The notes: a model not told the origin generated them from the sequence alone. A DNA stretch of 64,000 nt from Anaerolineae bacterium (GCA_027494015.1 JAOSJP010000037.1:1-64000), one strand, 5' to 3'. Shown: positions 15,771-25,254, counted from the stretch's first letter. Translations and numbers: made by a program.

Positions 15771-17462
15771 TTACGAGATCGCCCGCCGGACGCGCGCGAT
15801 ACGTGCCAGGCGCAGCCAGCGCCTGGCGATCCACGCGGCGGCGAGCAGCGCCGCCACCCCTGCGACGATCAGGCCCGGCGTCGTCTGCAGGAAGCCGAGC
15901 GCGTAGCTGCCCAGCGTGATCGTCAGCGTCACAGCGGCGATCAGCGTCCACAGGCCGGAGAGCGCGCCGAACACGGTGAAGATACGCTCTTCGCGGACAA
16001 ACGGCTCGCGTCCCCTCAGCTTGTCGCGCAGGGGCTTGCCGATGAAGGCCAGGCTGCGCTCGCGCAGGCGCGGAATCTCCAGCCAGTCCATGAGAATGTA
16101 GTAGCCGTCCAGCTTGAGCAGCGGGTTCATGTTCATGAAGCTGGTCAGGTAGGTGAGCAGCGCGGACTGGAAGAGCAGCCCGCCGATGACCGGCCCCGGC
16201 CCGGCCAGCACCAGCAGGCTGGCCAGCCCGCCGACGAACAGCCCGGAATGCGGCCCCGCCCAACTGACCACCAGACGGGGACGGCGCGGCTCCATCCAGA
16301 TGTCCGTCGTATCCACGAAAGCGGCGGGCATCCCCATGTAGATCATGACGCCGCCCCGCCGCACCTCGCGCCCGTAGTGCTTGGTGGCGATGGCGTGCGC
16401 CCACTCGTGCACGAGCAGTGTCAGCACCTGCAGCACGTACAGCGTCACCAGGCCGACCACTGCCCCTGCCCCACCCAGCACGGCCACCTTGCGATCCACG
16501 ATGCCGAACAGCAGGCTGATAAAGGCGATGGCCCCGGCGGCGATCACCGCCAGGATGATCCCCTGGCCGAGCGGGGTGAAGAGCCAGCGCCCAACCATCT
16601 GGTAGGAGCGCGTGATCAGCCCGTCAATGCCGCCGATGGACAGCTCTGTGCTGGCGAAGGCGCGGACCAGCCGCCGCCATAGCGCCTGACCGCGCCGCTG
16701 GGCCACGCTGCGATCCACCGCGCCGTACACGTCCACCAGCGGGGCGATGAAGCCCTTCTGCTGAAGCTGGTCGAGCAGGGCCAGCAGACTGCCGATGGCC
16801 AGCTTGCCGTGCGCCAGCATATGCGCGACGGCAATGTCCTGCACGCTGGCCTGGCCGTCCATCTGTTCCCACAGGAAGACCTGCTCAGCGGTCAGGCGCA
16901 GGTAAGCGTCCGTGCGCAGGTTCTTGAGAATCCAGTAGGTTTCGCCGCGCGCATCAGTCAGTCTCTTGAGCGCGTAGCCCTGGATGCGGCGCGGGCGAAA
17001 CGAGGACAGGTCGCGGGGGCGCACCTGCTGGGCGAAGATGCTCTCGGTGGGCCGGGCCATGACCAGCGTCTCCTCGGCAGACTTGTGCCAGATGTCCGCC
17101 GCGTCCGGGCGCATGAGCATCAGCGTGCCGTCGTGGTCGGCGCCGGCGGCGGCGTTGGTGCGCACCAGAGCCGCCTCCCACAGCGGCAGCAGCCCCTCGC
17201 GGGACAGGATCAGCGTCTCGTCGGCGGCGGCGCTCCACAGGTCGCGGCGCGGCGTCTTGAGCTGGTCCGCGCGCAGCAGGACAGTCTCATTGTCGAGCTG
17301 ATCCCACACGCCGCCGACGCTGCCCGCGACGATCATGCCCCACAGCCCCATGCCTTCTGGCAGCGGTGCGTCGGCGCGCTCGGCCATCTGGCCGTCGAGT
17401 TGTTCCCACAAGCCGCCCGTATCTTTGATGACTGCGCCCAGGTTGCGGTAGATGTTGGCCAT
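15771..17462 (-). CDS. PqqD-domain plus M50 membrane metalloprotease with N-terminal W...ET..L repeats
   Basis: 563 residues. Residues 1-140 carry a repeated motif: W53-x6-T60, W76-x6-T83 and W125-x6-T132, each reading [DNE]-E-T-[VL]-x-[LM], plus a looser DGTLML at T113. Residues 160-235 form a PqqD-like domain (YWILKNLRTDAYLRLTAEQV, FLWEQMDGQASVQDIA). The C-terminal half is a site-2-protease-like membrane domain with HEWAHA (zinc ligands) and MNPLLKLDGYYI (third ligand Asp). Six or more hydrophobic helices are visible. It lies 80 bases after the double-FHA gene on the same strand. The threonine repeats could be FHA docking sites (inference). Substrate unknown. Confidence 0.85.
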   Translation of the reverse strand: MANIYRNLGAVIKDTGGLWEQLDGQMAERADAPLPEGMGLWGMIVAGSVGGVWDQLDNETVLLRADQLKTPRRDLWSAAADETLILSREGLLPLWEAALVRTNAAAGADHDGTLMLMRPDAADIWHKSAEETLVMARPTESIFAQQVRPRDLSSFRPRRIQGYALKRLTDARGETYWILKNLRTDAYLRLTAEQVFLWEQMDGQASVQDIAVAHMLAHGKLAIGSLLALLDQLQQKGFIAPLVDVYGAVDRSVAQRRGQALWRRLVRAFASTELSIGGIDGLITRSYQMVGRWLFTPLGQGIILAVIAAGAIAFISLLFGIVDRKVAVLGGAGAVVGLVTLYVLQVLTLLVHEWAHAIATKHYGREVRRGGVMIYMGMPAAFVDTTDIWMEPRRPRLVVSWAGPHSGLFVGGLASLLVLAGPGPVIGGLLFQSALLTYLTSFMNMNPLLKLDGYYILMDWLEIPRLRERSLAFIGKPLRDKLRGREPFVREERIFTVFGALSGLWTLIAAVTLTITLGSYALGFLQTTPGLIVAGVAALLAAAWIARRWLRLARIARVRRAIS

Positions 17463-17522
17463 GGTTGTTGGTTATTGGTGGTTGGTTATTGGTTGTCAGT
17501 GATCAGTTATCAGTGATCGGTT
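17463..17522. repeat. Repeat E (TTGGTTATTGG type)
   Basis: Alternating GTTGGTTATTGG and GTCAGTGATCAGTTATCAGTGATCG-like units filling the gap between the FHA and metalloprotease genes. Confidence 0.65.
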
Positions 17523-17542
17523 GGGGCGATGAGCGCGGCGGG

Positions 17543-18238
17543 TTATGCGCCCAGGCGGAAGAGCATGGTCGTCTCGCCGATGGTGATCACCGCGCCGTCG
17601 TGCAAGGGATGCGGCTCCTCCCCGCCGATCGGAATGCCGTTGACGATGGTGCCGTTGGCGCTGCCCAGGTCGCGTACAGCCCAGGTGCCGTCTTCGCCCA
17701 GGGCGATCTCGCAGTGCGGGCGCGAGACGGCACGATCCTGCAGGGCGATGTCCCAGGTGGCGTCGCGCGTGGCCCGGCCGACCCTCACGAGAGGGGTGAG
17801 CAGGGCGATGGTCGCCCCTTCCTGCGGCCCGGACGTGACGTGCAGCGCGGGCATTCCGCCGCCGCCCGCCGGCACGATCAGCGTGCCGGTCAGCTTGGCC
17901 TGTTCCTTCTCTTTCTCAGTGACCAGCGCCGAAAAATGCAGGATGGGCACGTAGAGGCGGATCACGTCGCCATGCGCCAGCGGGAAGGGATCTGTCAGCC
18001 GCTTGTCGTTGACAAAGGTGCCGTTGGCGCTGCCCAGATCGGTGATCATGAAAATGCCGTCGCGGAAGCTGATCACGGCGTGCTCGCGCGAGACGTGCCG
18101 CTCCGGGATGTGGATCGGGGTGTCGGCGCTGCGCCCGATGGTAGCCGTCGCTCCGGCGGCCAGCACATACTCGCGGCGCTCGCCGCTGTCCGGGTCATCC
18201 CAGGTAATCTTGGCCAGACCTGCTGCCTGCTCGCTCAT
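17543..18238 (-). CDS. Double FHA-domain protein
   Basis: 231 residues with two forkhead-associated domains that bind phosphothreonine peptides. FHA1 (about 28-100): TIGRSADTPIHI, HVSREHAVIS, DLGSANGTFVNDKRL. FHA2 (about 145-225): RVGRATRDATWDI, VSRPHCEIAL, DLGSANGTIVNGIPI. A Gly-rich linker (TGTLIVPAGGGG) separates them. No transmembrane segment. It is the direct upstream neighbour of the metalloprotease with ET..L motifs and lies downstream of a two-component pair, so a phospho-dependent adaptor role is likely. No Ser/Thr kinase gene is present in the window. Confidence 0.93.
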   Translation of the reverse strand: MSEQAAGLAKITWDDPDSGERREYVLAAGATATIGRSADTPIHIPERHVSREHAVISFRDGIFMITDLGSANGTFVNDKRLTDPFPLAHGDVIRLYVPILHFSALVTEKEKEQAKLTGTLIVPAGGGGMPALHVTSGPQEGATIALLTPLVRVGRATRDATWDIALQDRAVSRPHCEIALGEDGTWAVRDLGSANGTIVNGIPIGGEEPHPLHDGAVITIGETTMLFRLGA

Positions 18239-18257
18239 GCGCTCGTCGTCCCTGTAG

Positions 18258-18346
18258 GGTGATTGGTTGTTGGTGATTGGTTGTTGGTAAAACTACCAGC
18301 TACCCGCAGCCAATAACCAACAACCAGAAACCAACAACCAACAACT
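18258..18346. repeat. Repeat E (inverted pair)
   Basis: GTGATTGGTTGTTGGTGATTGG-like units followed by their complement AACCAACAACCAGAAACCAACAAC; the two arms could form a long hairpin between the FHA gene and the truncated kinase gene. Confidence 0.7.
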
Positions 18347-19396
18347 TCAGTCCAGATAGGGCATTTCAATCGGCTCTGGCTGCGGCTTGCAGACGCCGCA
18401 CCACACGGCGTCGGCGACAACCAGCGACTTGGGCACTTTCTTGCCGCCGACGTAGACCGAGATGATGTAAGTCATCGGCTTGATGTGCTGGCTGCACACC
18501 GCGCGCCCGCACCAGCGACAGATCGCTTGCGCTTGCTCATTGTCGTAGGCGACGGCCAGGTGCTCGGCATCGAGCGGGTACACGCCGTCGAGCATGGCTT
18601 CCAGGTGCCCGCGCAGCACGCTGACCGGCGTGCGCAGTTCGTGGGCGATGTCGGCGGCCATGCGCCGGCGCAGCCGCTCGCCTTCGGCCAGGTCGCGCGA
18701 CATGCGGTTAAAGGCTCCGGCCAGCGCGGCCGGCTCGCTCGCGCCCTGCACCGGCACCTGCTGCCCCAGATGTCCCCGGCCAGGTCGTGTGCCGCGTGCG
18801 TCAGGGCGCGCATGGGCCGCGTGATCTGCCAGGAAAGCGCGCCGCCGGCGATCACCGCCAGCAGCGCCGCGCCCACTGCCGCCAGGATCAGCGCGCGCGT
18901 CGTCTCGTCCAGGAAGCGTTGCTCGGTTTCGCCCAATGCCTGCGCACCGGGGGTCACCTGCACCAGCCAGCCGACCTGTTCGCCGTCAACGTGCAGGGCT
19001 GTCGCGCTGTCGAGCGTGGCCGCGTCCGGCTGCGCCCCGACCTGGGCCGGATCGGTGGCCGCCACCACCACTCCCCGCGTCCACCAGCAGGGCCTGCGCG
19101 CCGCCCAGCCGTCCACGCCCCTGGCCAGCGCCCCCGCTGCCGCTCCCTGTGCCACTCCCACCGCCCACTTTTGGCCCTGGCAGCAATTCCTCGGCCCCCG
19201 CCCAGGTGCCGTTCTGGGCGTAGTAGGCTTCCAGGCGGGCGATGGATTCGGCGTCAAAGAAGGACGAGTCGCGTTGGTTGAGGTACTGGCGGAAGCTGTG
19301 CTCGGTCGTCGCGTTGACGATGACGGCAATGGCCGCGATGCCCAGCCAGGCCACGATCAGGAAGGCGGCAGAGAGCCGCACCCACAGCTTATTCAT
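18347..19396 (-). pseudogene. Sensor histidine kinase, two frameshifts, ATPase domain replaced by a Cys-rich tail
   Basis: Starts MNKLWVRLSAAFLIVAWLG (first TM), with a periplasmic loop, second TM (RALILAAVGAALLAVIAGGALSW), HAMP-like segment (ITRPMRALTHAAHDLAGD) and phosphoacceptor DIAHELRTPVSVLRGHLEAM. A one-base slip near 19060 and a compensating one near 18760 are needed to join these. After LDAEHLAVAYD the frame lacks the rest of the dimerisation helix and the whole HATPase domain. It continues as ICRWCGRAVCSQH and VWCGVCKPQPEP, a possible zinc-binding tail. The start overlaps the response-regulator stop. As read, it cannot autophosphorylate. Confidence 0.8.
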
Positions 19397-20083
19397 GATC
19401 GGGCCTCATGCGGTAGCCCACGCCATAGACCGTCTCGATGTAGCGCGGCTGGCGCGGGTCGGCCTCGATCTTGGCCCGCAGATTCTTGATATGCACGTCA
19501 ATAGTGCGCTCGTAGGCAGCGAAGGCCTCGCCTTGCACGCGCTCCAGTAGCTCCATGCGCGTGAAGACGCGGCCCGGACGCTGGATGAGCACGGCCAGCA
19601 GGTCAAACTCGCTGGGTGTCGAGCTCGACGCGCTCCCCGCGCAGCATCACCAGGCGTGTCTCGGCGTTCAACTCCAGTTCGCCGACTCGCCAGACAGTGG
19701 GTTCGGCGGCCAGGTCGCCATAGGCGCGGCGGTAGCACGGCGCGCACTCGTGCCACCAGTACGCGCGGGCTGAACGGCTTGGTGATGTACTCGTCCGCGC
19801 CCAGTTCCAGCCCGGTGATCTGATCCACTTCGTCCACGCGCGCGGTCAGGAAGATGATCGGCACGGCGCTCTCGCGGCGGATCAGGCGGGCGGCTTCCCA
19901 GCCGTCCATCTCCGGCATCATCACGTCGAGGATGATCAGGTCGGGCGTTTCGTGGCGGGCGGTGAAGACGGCCTCGCGCCCATTCTGTGCCGTCAGCACG
20001 CGGAAACCGGCGTCTTCGAGATAGGCGCGCACGGTGTGGCGGAGGTGACTTTCGTCGTCGGCGATCAGGATCGTGCGGCTCAT
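19389..20083 (-). CDS. OmpR/PhoB-type response regulator, two frameshifts
   Basis: The receiver domain starts MSRTILIADDESHLR with phosphoacceptor Asp in LIILDVMMPEMDGW, Thr in IIFLTAR and Lys in ITKPFSPR. The DNA-binding domain is AYGDLAAEPTVWRVGELELNAETRL, then SEFDLLAVLIQRPGRVFTRMELLERVQ and ERTIDVHIKNLRAKIE with YIETVYGVGYRM. An extra C near 19733 (GTGCTACCGCC) and another near 19613 (GACACCCAGC) shift the frame; both lie in C runs. Corrected length is about 231 residues, normal for the family. It is the cognate partner of the kinase gene it overlaps. Confidence 0.88.
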
Positions 20084-20096
20084 GGGTGCTCCCAAC

Positions 20097-20321
20097 GGGT
20101 GCGTGCAAAACCTGTCAGGTAGGGGCCCTGCTCTGCTGCGCCCCGTAGGGGCGTATTGCCATACGCCCCTACGCCGGTTCAGGGGCGGCCAGCAACGTGA
20201 GAAGCATTCAGATGGCGACCGATTGACCTCACCCCCTGGCCCCGCTACGCTCGGCTCTTCCCCCTCTCCGTTAACGGAGAGGGGGAGGCGAGGCGCGCCA
20301 GCGCCGAGTGGGGGTGAGGTA
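20097..20321. repeat. Repeat D left end (20097-20119) plus repeat A copy 2 (20224-20321)
   Basis: GGGTGCGTGCAAAACCTGTCAGG is the left terminal sequence of repeat D, followed by GGGGCCCTGCTCTGCTGCGCCCC and a GTAGGGGCGTATTGCC / ATACGCCCCTAC palindrome, then repeat A with CCTCTCCGTTAACGGAGAGG at its centre. The matching right end of repeat D is absent, so this copy is truncated. It sits upstream of the response regulator in the gap 20084-20536, where no gene was seen. Confidence 0.75.
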
Positions 20322-20489
20322 AAGTAAAAGAGCCGCCCCAGACTATAGACCAATCTCAACACCTATCCGCCCCTACGGAACGCCGGAGAGCAGCGATCCT
20401 GCAAAATCGGCGAGTGAGGAGATTCGCCAACAGCACCAACTATAGCGCGGGGCGGAGGATTGTGCTGTTGAGGTTTGTCCCCAACAGAG

Positions 20490-20524
20490 AGACTTCCGAA
20501 GCCTCCAAAGGACTTCGGAAGTCT
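20490..20524. repeat. Repeat B copy 2
   Basis: AGACTTCCGAAG and CTTCGGAAGTCT arms around a short loop, just beyond the stop of the DUF4405 gene. Confidence 0.8.
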
Positions 20525-20536
20525 GTAGGTTGCCCC

Positions 20537-20883
20537 TCACGCCTCCGGGCAGGCGTCGCGCGGCGCTCGCGCGGGGCGCGGGCTGCTCCATAACCGCCCC
20601 ACCTGGCAGACGATCCACTTCCAGTGGAAGACCACATGGACGAGCACCAGCGCGCCCATGATCACGCCCGCCCAGGCGTGCACATCGTTCATGCTGTGCC
20701 GATCCAGGCCCAGCAGCGCGAAGTCGTCGGCGCTGGCAGCGACGGCCCCGCGCCCGTTGCCGACGCGCCCCCGCCGCCCGGCGGGTAGACGACCCACAAC
20801 AGCACCCCGGAAATGAAGATCACGAGAAACAGCGCCAGGATCACGGCGTCCAGGGTCAGGTTGGTGCGTGGTTTGACTGCCAT
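20537..20883 (-). CDS. DUF4405 cytochrome-like membrane protein, one frameshift
   Basis: Starts MAVKPRTNLTLDAVILALFLVIFISGVLLW (first TM), loop PPGGGG, a one-base slip near 20755, then DDFALLGLDRHSMNDVHAWAGVIMGALVLVHVVFHWKWI with the paired His residues of DUF4405 proteins, which are thought to bind haem in the membrane. The length of about 115 residues fits the family. It ends the cytochrome operon on the minus strand, separated from the cytochrome c gene by about 135 bases of direct and inverted sequence (ATGAGTTGGGCG and AACTCATGACTCACGG). Confidence 0.75.
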
Positions 20884-21017
20884 ATCGTTCGCTCCTTTTG
20901 GTGGCGAGTTATGAGTTGGGCGTCCTGAGTCGGGAAGTCTGGCGTCCTGGATGGTGCGCACTGTCCAGATAGCGTCTCTCAACTCATGACTCACGGCTCA
21001 GGACTCCCGACTCCTCG

Positions 21018-22136
21018 CTATTTCCCCTGCCAGGGCGGGCCGCCCGCCGCAGCCGTACCCGTGCCCGTCGCCGGGCTGGCGATGGCCGGGGCGGTCGGCT
21101 CCAGGCTGCGCAGGTAGGCGGTCAGCGCGGCGATGTCGTACTCCGTCAGGCGACCTCCCCAGGCGGGCATGGCCGTGCCGGTGACGCCCCCGGCGATGAT
21201 CTGCTGGATGGCGGCATCGGGCGTCTGGCTGAGGAACGTCTGGTTGTTCAGGGCCGGGGCCAGCGCCGTGCCGTAGCCGTCTGCGCCGTGACACTGGGCG
21301 CAGGTCAGGCTGAACAGCCACTGCCCATGCGCAATCGCTTCGGGACTCATGTCCACTGGCTGCGCTTCTACCACAGGCATGATCACGCCCGCTGCGTCCA
21401 GTTCCGGCCAGCGCTCGATGAGCATGACCACACCGGCGATCTCTTCGGCGGTCAGAGCGCGATTCCAGGCGGCCATCAGCGTGCCCGGCACGCCCTGCTC
21501 GATGATGCGCGTCAGGTCGCTGGCCGCCTTCTGCGCGCGCAGGTCGGCGGAGTTGAGCGCGGGAGCGAGCGTCGTGCCTTCGCCGTTCGCGCCGTGACAG
21601 GCCGCGCACTCGGTCGCGTAGACTTGCAGCCCGGCGGAGAGCGCCTCGCCGTCCGGCAGCGCGGCGACCAGGGCCAATGTCTCGTCAGATAGCTCGACCA
21701 CGATGGGGTCGGGCGGAGTCAGGCCCAGTTCGGCCACGCGCGCGCCGACAGTATTCCAGTCCGCGTACTGGATCACCGCAGCCAGGCTGTCAATCTGGGC
21801 GCGGGTGAAGATGCCGCCCTCGTCCACGCCGTAGGCGGCCATCGTCGTGCCATAGCGCCCGCGCTCGATGGTGCGCACCAGGTCGAGGTAGTCCATCTGG
21901 CGCACGGCCTCGCTGTTCAGGGCCGGCGTCGCGCCCAGGCCCTCGCCCGCTGCACCGTGACAGATCGCGCAGTTCTCGGCGAAAAGGTCTGTACCGGCGC
22001 GCACCGCCTCGATGCGCAGATCGATCAGTGCCGCTTGCTGGCGGGACGGCTCGCGCAGCACGGCAATGCCCATCGCCGCCGCGATCAGCAGAGTGCCCAG
22101 CAGTCCCATGAGGGTCAATTCACGCGTCATCGTCAT
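21018..22136 (-). CDS. Membrane-anchored three-haem cytochrome c
   Basis: 372 residues. One N-terminal TM anchor (LMGLLGTLLIAAAMGIAVL) and three class I cytochrome c domains with haem motifs CAICH (C56-H60), CAACH (C177-H181) and CAQCH (C279-H283). Distal Met ligands are probably in GTTMAAYG, GTLMAAW and GTAMPAWG. The ATG at 22136 overlaps the Rieske stop, and GAGGAG lies just before it. It would take electrons from the cytochrome b/Rieske pair upstream on the outer face of the membrane. The tail is Ala/Gly/Thr-rich. Confidence 0.92.
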   Translation of the reverse strand: MTMTRELTLMGLLGTLLIAAAMGIAVLREPSRQQAALIDLRIEAVRAGTDLFAENCAICHGAAGEGLGATPALNSEAVRQMDYLDLVRTIERGRYGTTMAAYGVDEGGIFTRAQIDSLAAVIQYADWNTVGARVAELGLTPPDPIVVELSDETLALVAALPDGEALSAGLQVYATECAACHGANGEGTTLAPALNSADLRAQKAASDLTRIIEQGVPGTLMAAWNRALTAEEIAGVVMLIERWPELDAAGVIMPVVEAQPVDMSPEAIAHGQWLFSLTCAQCHGADGYGTALAPALNNQTFLSQTPDAAIQQIIAGGVTGTAMPAWGGRLTEYDIAALTAYLRSLEPTAPAIASPATGTGTAAAGGPPWQGK

Positions 22137-22651
22137 CGCTCCTCGGCGTACACGGCGTCGTTGGGGCCGGTGTGGTCGCGCTGAATGGCCTGGCCGGTGT
22201 CTACCTTGATCTCGCCGTTCTCGATGGTCACCGGAAAGCGATCCAGGGGCGCGGGGCGGGCGGATTGAGCAGATCACCGTCCATCTCAAAGGCGGAGGCG
22301 TGGCACGGGCAGACGAATTTGCCCTGCGCCGGGGTCCCAGGGCACGGCGCAGCCCAGGTGCGTGCATTTGCGGTAGAGCGCCAGGAAGCCGCCGTCGGCC
22401 AGGCGCACCAGGTAGAAGCGCCCCTCGTTGAACGGCGTCACGCTGCCCGGCGGAAAGTCCTCGACGCGGCCCACGCTGAACACGCCGCCGAACTGCCCCG
22501 CGACCGCTTTGGGGGCCAGGAAGCGATAGGTTACCAGCCCTGCTTCGGCCAGGGCGACCGCGCCCGCCGCGCCCCAGGCCAGCTTGAGGAAGCTGCGCCG
22601 GCTCATGGCGTCGGGTTCCGGCGCGGAGGATTGCTGCACTGCTTCGGCCAT
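22133..22651 (-). CDS. Rieske iron-sulfur protein, two frameshifts
   Basis: MSRRSFLKLAWGAAGAVALAEAG near the start has a twin-arginine RRSFLK and a hydrophobic anchor. The cluster motifs are CTHLGC and, after a one-base slip near 22328, CPCHASAFEMDG. A second slip near 22248 (run of Cs) restores LDRFPVTIENGEIKVDTG and the stop that overlaps the cytochrome c ATG. It would carry electrons from cytochrome b to cytochrome c in a bc-type quinol oxidoreductase. Both indels lie next to GC homopolymers. Two bases separate its ATG from the cytochrome b stop. Confidence 0.88.
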
Positions 22652-22653
22652 GA

Positions 22654-24038
22654 CTACAGAACCTCCCAGGGCCACATCAGGGCCATGCCTTCGCCGCGAA
22701 AGGCGACGCCTATCACCGTGAGCACCACGAACGAGACGACCAGCAAGGTGAAGACGCTCTGCCGCGCTTCGCAGGCGGACGCGCGGAACAGCCGCCGCAC
22801 GCCCGCGTAATAGGCGAGCAGCATCAGCAGCAGGGCGGCCAGCGGCACCCAGCCGTTGCTGATGATCGTCGGCAGGCTGGGCAGCAACGCGGGCAGGTCG
22901 AGCGCGTACTCGTCGAACAGGACGAGCAGCGGTGTGACGATCAACCCGGTCAGCGCGCCGACGACCGCCGTGCGCCGCCCGGTGTGCGAGCGGAACCACA
23001 CGCCCTCGGCGTCCGTGTCGAAGCGCAGGTAGGGCAGCACGGCCAGCGCAGCCAGGGCCAGCCCCGGCACGACAATCGCGCCGAACACGGGATGGAAATG
23101 CAGCAGCAGCTCCTGCAGGCCCATGAAGTACCAGGCGGCTTTGGCCGGGTTGGGGCTGTGATCGGGGTTGGCCGCCTCTTCCAGCGGCGCGTTGACCCAC
23201 GACGCCCACAGCAGGATCAGCGCGACCATGACGATGGCGAAGACGAACTCGATGGCCACCAGGTGCGGCAGGGTGGTCACCTTCTCGATGCGCGCGGGCG
23301 GCGGCTCGTCCAGGCGGCGCGGGATCGAGAGCGTGTCCTTGCGCACGCGCCAGATGTGGAACGAGATCAGCCCGCCCATCATCAGGGGGATGATCGCCAC
23401 GTGCAGCCCGTAGAAGTTGGTCAGCGTGGCCCCGCTCACCTCTGGCCCGCCCAGGATCAGGCGGCTGATCGCCGGGCCGATGACCGGCACGTAGTCGAGC
23501 AGGCTGGTGCCGACCGTCACCGCCCAGTACGCAAGCTGATCCCAGGGCAGGAGGTAGCCGGTGAAGTTGGCCGCCACGACCAGCAGCAGGAGCATGATGC
23601 CCAGCACCCAGTTGAACTCGCGCGGGGGTGGAAGCCCGCTGTATAGAACACGCGCAGCAGGTGCAGGAAGGCGACGACGATCAGCAGGTTGCCGCTCCAG
23701 TGGTGCAGGTTGCGCACAAGCTGCCCGAACATGACCTCCGTCTGCAGGCGCAGCATGTCGTTGTAGGCGCTCTGGGGCGTGGGCGTGTAAGCGAACATGA
23801 GCATGATGCCGGTGACGGCCAGGATGGTCATGAGCAGGATAGCCAGCCCGCCCAGCCCCCAGGTATAAGTGAACTTGAGCGTGGGCGCAGCGACTTTGGC
23901 CGGGTGAATGTGCAGCACCAGGTTGTTCATCACATACTTCATGCGGCTGCGGTCGTCCACCAGCGGCAGGTCGTCGCGCTGGATGGACTCGATCACGCGG
24001 TGCGGCAGGCTGTCGGGGCGCGGGTCAGGGAGGGTCAT
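22654..24038 (-). CDS. Cytochrome b (bc-type complex), one frameshift
   Basis: The N-terminal part has [58 protein letters not shown] (haem-ligand His pairs) and, after a missing C in TTCCACCCCCGC near 23627, [15 protein letters not shown]. The C-terminal part has [16 protein letters not shown], a second His set ([20 protein letters not shown]), [20 protein letters not shown] (PEWY-equivalent region reads PAKAAWYF) and several TM helices. N- and C-terminal cytochrome b domains are fused, about 461 residues. The downstream Rieske and cytochrome c genes complete a quinol oxidoreductase. Confidence 0.92.
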
Positions 24039-24086
24039 GGCGTCTGGCTCCTGGCGCTCAGGATTCAGGACAAGGTTGGGGGCGGG

Positions 24087-25100
24087 CTACTGCCGCCCGC
24101 CCCGGTATCCCCTGCCGCCCTGAGTGCTCTGCGCGGCCTGGCCCTGAGTCTGATCCTGGGCCTGACCCTGCGCCGCCTGACTCTGGCCCTGGGCGCTGTT
24201 GGCGTTGCCCTGCCCGTTGCGGCCAGGGCCGCCCCACAGCGGACGCCCGTTCGGGTCGAGCAGCATCAGGCGCTCGCCGGTTGCCAGCTTGGTGATTTCA
24301 CCGGCGCGGAAGGTCGTGCCCTGCCAGAAGCCCAGCACGCGCACCGCCTCGCCCGGCGCGAAGGTGATGCCCTGCTGCTGCATGAACGCCTGCTGGCCCA
24401 GTTGCAGCGCCAGTTGCTCGCCGCTGGCCATCTCGAAGAGGAGCGTGGAGAGGTCAACGCTGACGACGGTGCCTTCCAGCGTCACCCAGGCGTCGGGGGC
24501 CACCTGCGGCTCGGCCTGGCCGTTGCGATTGGTTGCGCCGGTCTGCGTCTGCCCGGCAACGCCGCTGGCTGCGCCGCCCGACCACAGCGGCGTGCCTGTC
24601 TCGGAGCGCAGTGCCAGCGTCGAGCCATCAGCCAGGATGACCGTGCCCGCGTGGTACTGCTCGCCGTTGTAGAAGCCGTAGACGGTGATCGTATCGCCGA
24701 CAGCCAGCGCTGCGTCCGCCCAGAAGTTCGACGGGCCAAGCTCGACGAAGATTTCTACGCCATCCTTGAGGACGAGCGTCACGCCGTTGATCTCGATGGC
24801 CGTGATGGTGCCGACGGCAGACCAGGGGTCGCCCACCATGTCGAGCGCCTGCTGCTGGAGGACGGGGCCGGTGCCCGTGCCCGGCTGCGGCGCGACGGGC
24901 GCGAACGGCGTGGCCGTCGGGACGATCTGCGCCGCCGGAGCGGGTGCAGCCGGTTGTTCAACGGAAACGTTGGCCGGCGCGTCAGCCAGGACGCCGGCGG
25001 TACCAGCGGCAGCGGGCGCTTGCGTCGCATCGTAGACGCCCACGCCCACCGCGCCGATGAGGGTAGTGCTCAGCAAGCCGATGACGAGTTTCTGCATCAT
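24087..25100 (-). CDS. Exported protein with two DUF5666-like domains
   Basis: 337 residues. An N-terminal hydrophobic segment (LVIGLLSTTLIGAVGVGVY) is a signal peptide or anchor. Two similar beta-rich domains follow: VGTITAIEINGVTLVLKDG...VGDTITVYGFYNGEQYHAGTVIL and LEGTVVSVDLSTLLFEMASG...GEAVRVLGFWQGTTFRAGEIT, each ending in a G-x-PLWGG/SGG motif. The tail is Gln/Gly-rich (QGQSQAAQGQAQDQTQGQ). DUF5666-type domains have no fixed function. It is the first gene of the cytochrome operon, 48 bases upstream of cytochrome b, so an accessory role in that complex is plausible. Confidence 0.75.
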   Translation of the reverse strand: MMQKLVIGLLSTTLIGAVGVGVYDATQAPAAAGTAGVLADAPANVSVEQPAAPAPAAQIVPTATPFAPVAPQPGTGTGPVLQQQALDMVGDPWSAVGTITAIEINGVTLVLKDGVEIFVELGPSNFWADAALAVGDTITVYGFYNGEQYHAGTVILADGSTLALRSETGTPLWSGGAASGVAGQTQTGATNRNGQAEPQVAPDAWVTLEGTVVSVDLSTLLFEMASGEQLALQLGQQAFMQQQGITFAPGEAVRVLGFWQGTTFRAGEITKLATGERLMLLDPNGRPLWGGPGRNGQGNANSAQGQSQAAQGQAQDQTQGQAAQSTQGGRGYRGGRQ

Positions 25101-25254
25101 GTTACACTCTCCGTTTCGGTGTCTAGCCTGTCTCGGTCAAGCGCCCCCATCTTCCGCCAGGAGTGTGTAGAACTAATGAAGGCAGTGTGTGGGGATTGTG
25201 TGGGTTGGAGAGGCAGACCGGTCCACAGCAGAGCAGTGCACCCCGCCCCGCACC

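Noticed and set aside
17463..18346. CRISPR array from the repeated TTGGTTATTGG/GTCAGTGATCAG units
   Set aside because: Units are short, unevenly spaced, lack spacers of constant length and no cas genes are present.
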